Below, in pieces: positions 1 through 12,000 of a stretch of 41,646 nt of DNA (position 1 is the stretch's first letter; each line of letters starts with the position of its first letter). Location of the stretch: positions 1 to 41,646 of the forward strand of contig CAYSZR010000008.1 in assembly GCA_964435565.1 (NCBI GenBank). Reading direction: 5' to 3'. The notes under the pieces were generated by a model. The model saw only the letters and a list, made by a program, of their open reading frames with translations, was not told the origin of the DNA and ran no database searches. The DNA comes from QAMH01 sp964435565. GTDB lineage: Bacteria; Actinomycetota; Coriobacteriia; Coriobacteriales; QAMH01. A program made the position numbers and the translations under genes.

Positions 1-3000
1 TCAAAGACAATGCAGCCGTCATATTCCAACCAGCGATATCCAGCGTCTCGAGTGCTGTATCGCCTGCAAACAGCCCGTCGAAATATTTCACGGCAGCCGT
101 ATTCCAGCTATTGATGCCCGTAGTCGTCTTAAGCGAAGTAGCGCCGGCAAACATACGCTTCATAGAGGTCACGGTGCCAAGTGCCCAATCGGATCCATTC
201 ATGCGCGTAAGCGTATCCAGACTATCGGCGCCTTCAAAGAAGCTATCGATCGTTGTGGTACGGCTGAAATCAAAATCACGTCCATCGAATTCTTTCAAGT
301 TCACATATCCAACGCGCGCACCACTTGGTGTTGTATCAAGAAGCGAGAGATTATAGAGCACCAAGGTGTTTTGCGAGGTTCCCACATTGGTTAAATTGAG
401 ATTAATGCGATAGCTACCCGTAGCGGTCGGTGTGATGAGAATAGAATATGCGCCCGCATGATCTATATCGCCGTGTCCGCTCACGGTTATCGCACTAACC
501 CATGTATAGATATTAGCCCCAGCACCAACACCAACGTTTACCGAAGAAGTGTCCGTGCCGACAGGGAAGTAATAATTGAAGCTCAGCGTATACGTGCGGC
601 CCTTCTCCAATGTAAAGGTTGGCGAATACACATACGCGGCAGTTCCGGATCGATAATAATAGTCCGTCCTATCCTGCAGATACATCGTCGTGTTATATGC
701 AGAAGAGGCGCCTTCCCCACCATGCGTCCATTTCCACAGTTCGCGCACGTCTGCGGTGAGCACTTCGCCCGTTCGACCTGCAAACCAGTTGCTTGCATCG
801 ACGGGAAGTGTGATTGCGCCACGTACCGTGACCTTAGTCAGTGCACCGGCGTCAAAGGCGCCATGCCAAGGCAGGGCATCAGCAACTTCAGTGACCTCGA
901 CCGCATTCGTAGTGCTATTGCCCAGCTCCAGCAGGCCAGTTGCCTTGGTATAACGCCACCATGCATTTTCATCACTCGAGAAGCGTCCACCCAGATAGTC
1001 GGTTTTCCAAGTATAGACAACTGACGCTGTTCCATGAGACGTGTCTCCCGTGCCCACCGCATAACGCGACGCAACGCGACTCGAGTAATCCCACCATAAA
1101 CCGTCGGCGGTAAGCCAGCGACCGTCGGTTCGAGCACGACCTAAAAGACTGTCGTCTAGGCCCGCATCGGCCCCGATAACACTTTCGCTGTCGGCGGTGA
1201 TAGTCGCGAGCTTCGTGCAATTCCTTAGCATGTCGGTGGTCGTAGTCGCTGCCAGCATATTCCAGCCCGATAGGTCGAGCGTGGAAAACGCAGGGGGATT
1301 CGCAGCATTCGGTTTCATGCTGAAGGCATAACTGAAATCCGTGACTCTAGCGGTATTCCAACTGGCGACGGCGGCGTTGCTCTCAAGTGTTACATCGTTT
1401 TGGAAGATGCCCTTGAGGCTTGTGCAGCTTGTCGTGACCCAACCAGAAACTCCTGTAATAGTCTTGAGAACGGGATCGTTTGCAAACAGATATGAAAGGT
1501 CCGTTGCGCCCGTAACTGAGATATTCGTGCCATCAAAGGTACGTAAACCGTTATAACCCGCAAACCAGCTTGCAGGATTGGCAATAACCGGTTTTCCCTG
1601 AGTGTTTACGGTATCGATACCAGAGGCGGTATCGCTCCAGCTGTAGTTTGTGATTTTCTTCCAAGGCAGATCAGCGGCAAGTTCGGTTATGGTCTTATCA
1701 GCACCACTATCCGAACCAATGGTAAGCAGGCGCGTCGATTTATAAATCGTCCACCAGGTATTCGCGTTACTAAAACGCCCGCCCAGATAATCCGGGTCCC
1801 AACTATAGGTGATCGTGCCCTCAGGACCGCCTGTAGATGGATAACGAGCGCTCAGCACGGTGCTTGCGCCAAACCAGCTCAAATCAGCAAGCTTCCAGCG
1901 ACCGTCCGCGTCTTCTCGCGTCGAGATAAGAACGCCTGCCGTGTTACTCCTCTTATCAAGCATCGCACCGTTGATATATGAGGTCTTTGAAAGCACGAGT
2001 GTTTGCAATACAACGTCATTGGCCAGCATGCCCGTCACATCAGCCGCGGTCGCGCGATTAACAACAGACGTCATATCCCAGCCGCTAAGATTGACCGTGG
2101 TAAGGTTGCTGCAATTGGCAAACATATAACTGAAGTCCGTGACTTTCGCGGTATTCCAACCCGAAAGCCCCGCAACGCTCTTCAATCCGTTTGCTCCACT
2201 GCACCCATCGAACATGTGTGTAAGCGAAGTCGCATTGGCCATGTTCCAGCTGCCCAAACCCGTAAGCGTATCAAGTTCAGTACAGCCGGCAAACATATAA
2301 CCAAAATCCGTGGCGTGTGTCGGGTCCATCTGAGAACCCTCGACCTCGTCAAGCAGGCTATAGCCATAGAACCAATACGCGGGATAAGCAGGTGCGATAC
2401 CGTTCAAGAAGACGACTTTCTTGGTGTTGGCGGCTGTCGCGACGTTCGCCCATGGAAGCGCACTTGCCGCTACACTTCGGCTTTCCCCAACAACGGTAGT
2501 CGAATAAACAGCATCAAGGCCCATTGTGAGCGTACGGGTCGTGGGATCATAGGTCCACCATGCCGACTTATTATCACCGGTAAAGTGGCCTCCAGGTTTA
2601 CCACCTTGCCAATCATAGTACAAGGCGACACTCTGACCTGCATTGCGTGCAGCAGTGGTATAACGAGCCGCAAGATTACCGGTGCCATCGTACCAAACGC
2701 CATCACGAAGCTGCCATTTACCCAAATCGGGCGTACGACCCAGTAGCGTATTATCGAAACCGGAACCTGTCAGAACCACATTTGGGCCAAAGATCACAGT
2801 ATTGAGCGCGCTCGTATGACCAGACGCAACACTCAATGCACCCGTGAGCGTCAAAGCTGTCTCATTTGCCTCACGGACCATATCCCAGGTACTGATATCA
2901 AGCGAAGACAGGCTCGTGGAATCATAGAACATATTCGAGAAATCAGCGACGTTGCTTACGTTCCACCTTGTCAGATCGACTGTCGTCAGACCGGTATGCG

Positions 3001-6000
3001 CAAACATCGAACTCATATTCGTCGCCGCGCTTGTATTCCAATTGGCAATCTGGGTCACAGCTGAAAGACCGCTGCCGTCAAACATCGCCGAGAAATTCGT
3101 GACACGGCTCGTATTCCAGTTGTTAAGGAAGCTCAGATCGGACAGCTTGGCTGTTCCGCGAAACGCGGCGGCCATATTGGTCACAGTTGCAGTTCGCCAG
3201 TTGACGATTCCGTCAACGGTCACAAGCTTCCCGCACCCATCAAACAAATACGCTATGGAATCAAGGCTGCTGATAGGCCATGTTGAAACGGAAGAGACCG
3301 TTTCTAGATTCGTGCAATGCTGGAATAGGCCCTCGATACTCGATGCTCTGGCAAGGCCGAAGCGACCGCCATCAAATTCCTCCAGATTGGTATAGCCCTC
3401 GAACCAATACTGTGGATTGGTAATCTGAATATCACCTGCGGTTATAACACGATGGACATCCGTTTTTGAAATACCGCCTGCGGCAAGCCAAGGCAACACG
3501 GTATACGAACCGGATTCATTGTACTTGTCATCAACGGTATAGTCGTAATAGGTTTCTGTCGTAGTGACTTGTTCACCTTGGTCATTGGTAATCGTTACCT
3601 CTCGCGTAGATGCGACGTTCTTAGATGTGCCGATAGACAACGTATTATCAGAAGCGAAATATTGCCACCAGGCATTTTTAATACCCGACCCGTTGTTGAA
3701 ATGACCACCAAGTGTCGTACCGTCCCAAGTGTAATAGAGCGTACCTGCGTAACTTGCCGTGCCGGGATCGCTTGGATAAATAGCCGCCAGACTGCTCGTC
3801 GAGTCGTACCATGCTTTGTCAGGCGTGCGCAACCAGCGTCCGTCGGCGATTTGGCGCGTGCGCGCGGCATCAGTCGTTCCGCCCATCTCATTGTTGAATC
3901 CCGTGCCAGTCAAAACGGTATCGGAAGACAAGCGAAGGTAATACAGCGCCACACAATTCTGAAGCATATTCGTAAGACTTGTCGTGCCATGCATCTTCCA
4001 TAGATCAATGTAGAGCGTGGTGAGCTTTGTGTCGTTGGCAAACATACCTTCAAGTTGCGCGCCCTCTACATCCCAGTCAACGGTATCGATTGCCTCCATG
4101 GTCAACAGCTCGGTATTAGCTGCAAACATATAGCTCATATTCGTGACATTCGAGGTCTTCCACGTCTTTAAATTGCCCAAATTGGTAAAACGCGCACCAT
4201 AGAACATATATGAAAGATCGACGCCCTGCTCCCCTGTCGTATTAATCGTCCAATCGACAAGATCGGCAAGGCTCGTAAATGCCGCGTCAAGATACAGGAA
4301 ATGACTAAAATTCACGACAGAGGCAATCTTGGTAGCCCAGCTGGCAAGTCCCTCGATAGTGCCGAGCGCTGTATTACCCGCAAAGAAGTACGAAAGATCG
4401 GTAAATCTGCTCGTATCCCAACCAGCCAGGCCCGTCACCCTGGCAAGCGCCGATGTACCCGATTCCGCAGTGTTGTAGAGGAATCCCGCGAGACTCGTGG
4501 GTCCAGTTCCGGCGGCATCAGTATCATATGTGCCATCGCCATTGATATCGATCTGGCCCGTAATCCATCCCGTTTTTAGGCCGGTGCCATCAAAACTCGC
4601 AAGCGTCTGGTAATTCTTGAACCAAGCTGCCGGACGCGTGGGAGTAAGGTTACCCACGGTGGTGATATTGGTGATATAGGACTGTTCTGCGGACATGCCC
4701 GATTGTTTATAGGAGCGCAAGAACGCCCAGGGCACATATTCCCCGCTCGTGATGCTCGTATAATTGGTCGATGTTCCGGTCACGGGGCTTATACCAGCGC
4801 TGACTTCGGTCACGATACTCTTATCTGCAGCTCCGTTACCATGCAATGCGAGCGTTCCGGCGTCATAGGTCCACCAGGCATTGAGGTTGCTTGCGAAGCG
4901 CCCGCCTATTTTGCCTGACGTAAGGTCATAGGTACCAGCCATCGTAGCGCCACCATAGCGTTTGACGCTCGACATAAGCTCTTGCCAGCTGCCAATCCAG
5001 CCCTCATTCCATGTTGCGTCTGCCTCGCGTACCCAAATGCCAGAATCAGCAACGCCGGTTGAGGTGTTAATCTCAGCGGACTGCGAAGTGCCCGTATTGC
5101 GCATCTCGTAGATATTGTGATCAGAAGTGATAGTCGCTTTAAACCCATAATAATTCGAGTCGTTATGTTCGACAATCATAAGGAAACGAACAGACGAGCC
5201 CGAAACAACCAGCGTGGGTATTTCTAGAAATCTATTATGGTAACCGCTGTAATTGTAATAGGTATAATAATCGGTACATCCACCGCTCTCGTCATAAACG
5301 TAGAGATGATCATAAGACGTCCAAGAGCTATAATTTCCCCAGTATGTCCTCTCACCCATGCGACTCGAAGCATCGAACGTTATCGTCAGCTGCGTTGCCC
5401 CCGGTGAATAGACATACCACTCGCTGACTCCCGTTCCAGTAGCGGACCTGGTGTAGTTATGCTTGCTCTGGACGACTAGCGTTCTTGTGGGTGCCGGCGC
5501 AGAATCCTGCGTGAACTTCTCGCCTAAAGTCACCTTCGTCAAATTCACGCATCCGGTAAACATGTCGGTAACGCTATCAGCGGTATCGACAGTCCAGCCC
5601 GTCATATCAAGCGACTTTAAAGACGCGGCATTTTTGAACATGCTGGCAAAGGTCGAAGCGGCAGGAGTTTCCCAAACGCTCGTGCCGGGTATGTACTGCA
5701 AGCTCGAGACCCCGCTGAACATGTTCGAAAAATCCGTCACCTGATCAACGTCAAAGCTCGACAAACTATCGAACGAACTGGTCTCCCCCACTTTGTTTAC
5801 AAGCGAGCGCGCGTTCAAGAACATACTCGCCACGCTCTTGAGTTCTGCCGTATCCCAGCTAGTTACTCCCACGAAGGTTGTCAGGACCGTGCAACCGCTG
5901 AACATCTCTGCCATGCTCACGACGTTGCGTACGTCCATACCGCTGCCGTCGAAGCTTTTAAGCCCGGTATGGTCTTTGAACCAGCTGGCAAGCGTCGCCG

Positions 6001-9000
6001 GTCGTATATTGCCCGTAGTAGTAATCGATGTGATGGCAGTCAGGTAATTGGACAGGACGGCCGTGCCACCCACCGTAACGCGCCAGGGCAGATTCGTTGC
6101 AGTGGAGTCAGTCTCGTTCAGCGCCTTTTCGCCCGTATCGGCGCCCAAGCGCAGCAACCCAGCACTATAGGTCTTACCACCCGACGTATAGGCAGTCTTC
6201 ACAAATTGCCACCACGCATTTGCATTATTGGCAAAACGCCCGCCAATACGATTCGTATCCCATACATATGTCATAGCATCGTTGGGTGCCAGGCGGCTTG
6301 AATCGTTTACGCCATAACGCGTGGCAAGCTTACTCGTAGTATCGAACCAGACTTCATCGGTAGAAGTGGCATAAACCCACATGCCATCGTTCACATTACG
6401 ACCCGCGTTAATGGTGCTGTCATCGAGGCTGTCTATAAAACCCGTATCCGCCAGAATCACGCCACCACCCAGTTTGAGCGTTGCCAAAGACTGACAGCTG
6501 GCAAGCATGGCGCCACGCTTGTCGGCCACGTCCATCGTCCAACTGGAAAGATCAAGTGCCGTCAGATGAGTACAGCCGGCAAACACGCGGTCGAACGCTG
6601 AATACGTGAGCGTATCACTATTCAAGACGCCCGTAGTGTTCCAATTAGAAAGCGTGCCGACCGACGTAAGCTTGCTGCAACCATCGAACATCTGCGCCAG
6701 ATTCACAAGCGAAGCAGTCGTGGCAGAAAGACCCTTGACAGTCTCAAGCGCAGTGCACCCGCGGAACATGCTTGCAAAGCTCGTCGCCTGCGTTAGATTC
6801 ACACCGGTAAAATCTACAGTCTTGAGCAAGGAATAGCCTTGGAACCAACGCGTAAGGTCAGTCGGGGTGATCGTTCCCATCGTAGCCGACGAAATGAACT
6901 TGAGCACGGGAGTCACGCCCGCAAGCGTATTAGGATCGGTGATGAGCTTTCGCCAGGCAGGCGCCGTCGTAAGATCTGTATACGAATCTTCGGTGCCCAT
7001 TGCAGAATCGCCTACAACGGCCCCCTGCGATGAATCCGCATCATCAAGGCCCACGGTAAGCTCGCCAATAATAGTCGTGCCGTCCGACCCAAATTTTTCG
7101 TAATTCCACCATACATTAGTATTAGTGGAGAAATGCCCGTGCAGGTAGCCCGTACGGAACTGATATGTTGTTGTCATGTAAGTGCCGACATTGCTTTTGT
7201 CTGCCGGATACCGCTGGGCAAGGTCTGTTGTGTTGCCGACGCGGGTAAATGTCGTCCCATCGGGGTTCTGTATAATCGTTCCCGTTTCGTCTACGGCATT
7301 ATTATAAGTCCAGGTACCATTATTGGCCGCATGGTTGGTGAGCGTCGTATCAAAGCCCGTATCTGCGATAAATCTTCCGTTGCCATCGTAAGTCGCAAGG
7401 ATAATGCCATCAGAAACCGTGAAGTAAAGCAGCGAACTCAGATTCTTGAGCATGTTGGTGCGAACGGCTGCAGCGGGCATCGTCCATACCGTTTGGCTCG
7501 TCGCAATCGACAGCGTCACCAAAGCCGTGTCATCTTCGAACATGCTCTCGAAGGTCTCTGCCTTGGTCACGTCCCAATATGCGATTTCAGTCAGGGCCGT
7601 TAGCTTTGTGAGCTTAGAGAACGCATGACTGAAGTTCGTGACCTTGCCTGCGCTCCAGTTCGTAAGGTTCGAAAGCGTGGTGAGCGAGGAGTCATTGTAG
7701 AATAGATATGCCATGCTCGTCGCTTTCGACCCATCCAGGCCAACACCATCAAAGCTCGCGAGGCTTGTCATATCGCGGAACCAACCTGTGAGATTCGTCG
7801 GAGCAATCATATTGTACGTAGTAATAGAAGTGACACGGTTCAGGTATGCCTTGCCCCCCAGAGCCATGATCCACGGAGTTAGCTGCGTATCCGTATCGTA
7901 ATAGTCTGCAACTGTCTTATCCGCTGCAGTTTGTACAACACCGATGGAAAGGCTTCCCTTTTTAGTGGAATCCGCCACATCGCCCGTCACGGTGAAATAC
8001 CACCAGGCATTCGCATTGCCGCTGATGGTTGTCGTGGTGACATCGCCCACGGTCGTGGTCGTGTATGTATCGAAACGGCCGCCTACGCGTGTCGTATTCC
8101 AAACATAAGCGTACGTGTCGACAGGACGTATCACATAGGCGCCGTAACGATTCACGAGCTTTGCCGTAGAATCCCACCACGTCTCTGTCCCGTTTACCGT
8201 GAGTACCCACATGCCCTCGGTCACCTTAAGCGTGCCATTGGACGCAGCGGTATCAAAAGCCGTATTGGCAAGCACCGTATCTTTGCTTAACGTGATCTTT
8301 GATCCTGCATTGCCCATCGAATTCAGGCCAGAGAGCATGTTGGCACGACTTGCCACCGTACGCGCCTGAATCGCCGGCTCGGTTTGAGTTGCCGCTCGTT
8401 CCGCGATGTCTATCGTGTTCCATCCAGAAAGATCAAGGGTGGTAAGTGCCGTACAACCGGCAAAGGTCGACTCAAACGACGTGGACTTCGTCGTGTCAAG
8501 GGCGCTGCCATTAAAGCTTACAAGATCCGTATAAGCGGCGAAGAGGAACTGCATATTGGCAAATGCAACATTATTCTGCATTACGATACTCGTAATATAA
8601 TTACCAACCCGATTGCCCCACGACCAAGCAGCAGCACGTGGGATAATCGGTTCTGTAATCCACGGCATGACCGACGAGCTTGCGCTCGTCTCACATTCGG
8701 TGATTGTTTTGTCTGCACCATTATCTGCACCGATGGTGAGTACATGAGAAGTCTTATTATAGGTCCACCAGGTATTATCATTCGCGAAGCGACCGCGCAG
8801 ATTACCAGAATCCCACGTATAGACGATATCGACGCCGGCGCTATTGCCAGGCGTGGTTTTGCTTGATTGATAACGCAAAGCTATATTGCTCGTGGAGCCG
8901 AACCAGCCATCGCTTCCCGTCCAGCTGCCATTGCTCATCGCATGACCGGACAAGCTATTCGAAAAACCCGTTTCATACGAAGACTTATAGAGGATATTGT

Positions 9001-12000
9001 TCACGCCCAAAGTAAGGCTTGTAATATTAGTGCAGGAGGCAAGCATATTGGTTATATCGTCTGTGGCGTCCATCCACCATGCACTTATATCGAGCGAACT
9101 GGCGCGCGTATTATAGAAGGTCGAATTGAAACTCGATACATTGGGTGTCAACCAGTCACCAATACCCGTTATGCTGGTAAGAGCCGTATCGTTATAGAAA
9201 AGATGAGCCAAGCTGGTGGTGCCCGCAGAATTTTGGTAGGCGTCAAGCTTGAAACCCACGCCGTTGAAACTCGCGAGTTTAGTGTAATTGGCAAACCAAT
9301 ACGCAAACGACTGGACTGCAACCGGAGTGCTTGCCGATGTAACGACAGAAGCGACCTTTGCCTTACCGCCAATTGCGCCCAGCCAAGGCAAAAGGGTGGT
9401 ATCGTCACCTGACTCGGCTTCGGTTACGTAGATGCTCTTGGTCTGATCGGTCGATCCGATGGTAAGCGTTCCGGTATGCGCAGTAGCGTTGGTTTCGACA
9501 TATGTCCACCAAACATTGTCATTGCTTACAAAACGCCCGCTCAGCGTTCCGATTTGCCAAGTGTAGACAACGCTCTCGATGGCATTGCCCTCTGCATTCT
9601 TGCCCGAAGGATAGCGTTTAAGGATATTGTTTGTGGTACCAAACCAGCTGCTGACATTTGAGCTCCAAGAGCCCTGAGTCTGCGCGCGCGTGGTAAGGAC
9701 GCCTTCATCAAAACCTGTTCCTTCCAAGATCACGTTCTTGCCCAACGTCAACGTGGAAAGCGCGGTACAGCCTTTGAACATATCCGTTGCAACAACCGCG
9801 ATAGACGTCTCTCCTACCGTGATGCTCTGTTGCATATTCCAATTATGTATATCGAGTGTGGCAAGCTTGTTGTCACCAGCGAACATGCCCGCAAAACTTT
9901 GAACCGCACTGACATTCCAACCAGAAAGATCAGTGAGTGTTTCAAGTGCCGTAGTATTAGTGGTTCCAGTGATCACCGCTGCAAACATACGCGCCATATT
10001 CGTCACATGGCTCGTATCCCACGAAGAGACACCCGTAAGCGTTTGAATCTTCGTACCTTCGAGCATGCTCTCAAAGGTGGTGATCGAAGATGTGGTCCAG
10101 TTGGACAAGTAGAGCAGATTGCTGAGCAGCACGTCATTTTTGAACAGGTTCTTGAATGACTGCGTGCTCGTGAGCACTAAGCCAGCACCTTCGAAACGTG
10201 TCATACCACGGTAGTTCTCAAACCAGCCGAGCGCATTGGTTTCGTCGACGCCAAAGTGCACGGGCGTGAGTCTGGCACCCGCATTGACCATTACGACCTT
10301 GATACGAGTCTGAAAATCAACAGTGCCTACAACAGGCTTCCATGGCTGCTCGGCAGCGGTTTCGGTGACAACGGTGTTGTAACCATCACCTTGATGAGTG
10401 GTACCTAATGTAAGCACACCGGTTGCCACGCTGTAAATCCAATACGCATTATCATTGCTGGCAAAGCGGCCACGCAGGACATCGCCGGTCCAGACATACG
10501 TAGTGGCGTTCGCAGGTGCGGTCGACGTAGCGCTAGACGCGTCGGCGACCACAGTTCCCGTCGCGGGATAGCGACATACTAGATCAGTAGAAGTGCCAAA
10601 CCACGGATCGCTGGCATCTCCGTTATAGTCTGTCGATCCCTTGGCATCCTGACGCTCCCAACTTCCGGCAATCGCGGTGCGAGCAGCCGAAAGGGCCCCA
10701 TCATCAAGACCCGTTCCAGATAAAACGACCTTGTCGTTGATAATAAGCGTAGCAAGCGAATCGAGACCGGCAAGCATACTGGTAAGCGTAGGCGCCGTCG
10801 AGCGATTCCCTTGAAGAAGATCCCAATTGCGCAGGTCAAGCAAAGTAGCATAAATACAGCCTTGGAAGACACTTGTAAAATCGGTTCCAGCGCTTACATC
10901 CCATCCTGCAAACTCACTGATGGTCACAAGGTCGGCCATAGCGCGGAACGCATATGAAAAATCACGTATGGAGTTTGTCGAAGAACCTGTGGTCGTGCTA
11001 TTCCATTTTCCAAGCGCCGGAAAACCCGTATTGGTTACAAGCTTGCAGTTATCAAGAAAATGAGCGATAGATTCAATGTGGCTCACATTCCATATCTCGA
11101 TGCCAATAAGCGAAGTTAGGCCCTCGCAACCGGCGAACATGCCGGCAAGGCTTGTGGCATAGTATTCTTCGGCCGTACCGTCACCATTCTTGTCAAAGGT
11201 CGTATAGAGCTTCATGCCACTACCATCGAAAGTGGAAAGGCCCGTATATAAAGTCACGGGGACCGCAGAGGAAAGAGAGCGCGCGCCAAACCAGCTCTGC
11301 GGATTGGTCGGCACCACGCCACCTGAGACAAAGACGTTTCGGATATTGCCTAGATCGGGAATGATGCCTATCCACGGCAGCTTGTCGGCGGTCTCGGTAA
11401 CCACGGTTCCCCTAGTGCTGTCTGTGCCAGCACCAATAGTCAGTTTTCCGTTTTCGTAAATCCAGTAAACGTTGTCATTGCTCTCGAAACGCCCCGAATT
11501 CATTCCCGGTGTCCATACATATTGGAACGTGCCCGTTGCATTTGCGCTCTGGTCTGCTTCGCTTTGCCCCGGATAACGAGCGGCAAGATTCGCAGATGAG
11601 CCAAACCACGAATTGCTGCCATCTTCGGCTTTCACAACCCACGAGCCATTTGACGTTGTATGGCTTGCCATGGAATTGTTGATACCCGCATTAGTTAGTA
11701 CCACGAAGTCGCTTAGTTTGAGATATCTGAGGGCTGTGCAACCACTAAACATATTAGTGCGAGATACGGTGACGGTCGTTTCACCTTGCGTGACTGAATC
11801 ATTCATCACCCAACCAGTCAGATCGACTGTCACAACGGGCGTAGCGTATAGAAACTTCTCGAAACTTGTTGTCGCGCTCACGTCCATACCCGTGCCGCTG
11901 AAACTCGTGAGACTGTTATAACCAACGAACCAACTCTCAAGTGTCGTTGGCGCAATCGATCCGACTGTGACGACCGTGCTCACATCCGAAGCCTTGATAA

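Noticed and set aside
2003..2746. 247-residue plus-strand frame opposite the BspA-type gene
   Set aside because: The minus strand encodes intact BspA-type repeats here; the plus-strand product looks random.
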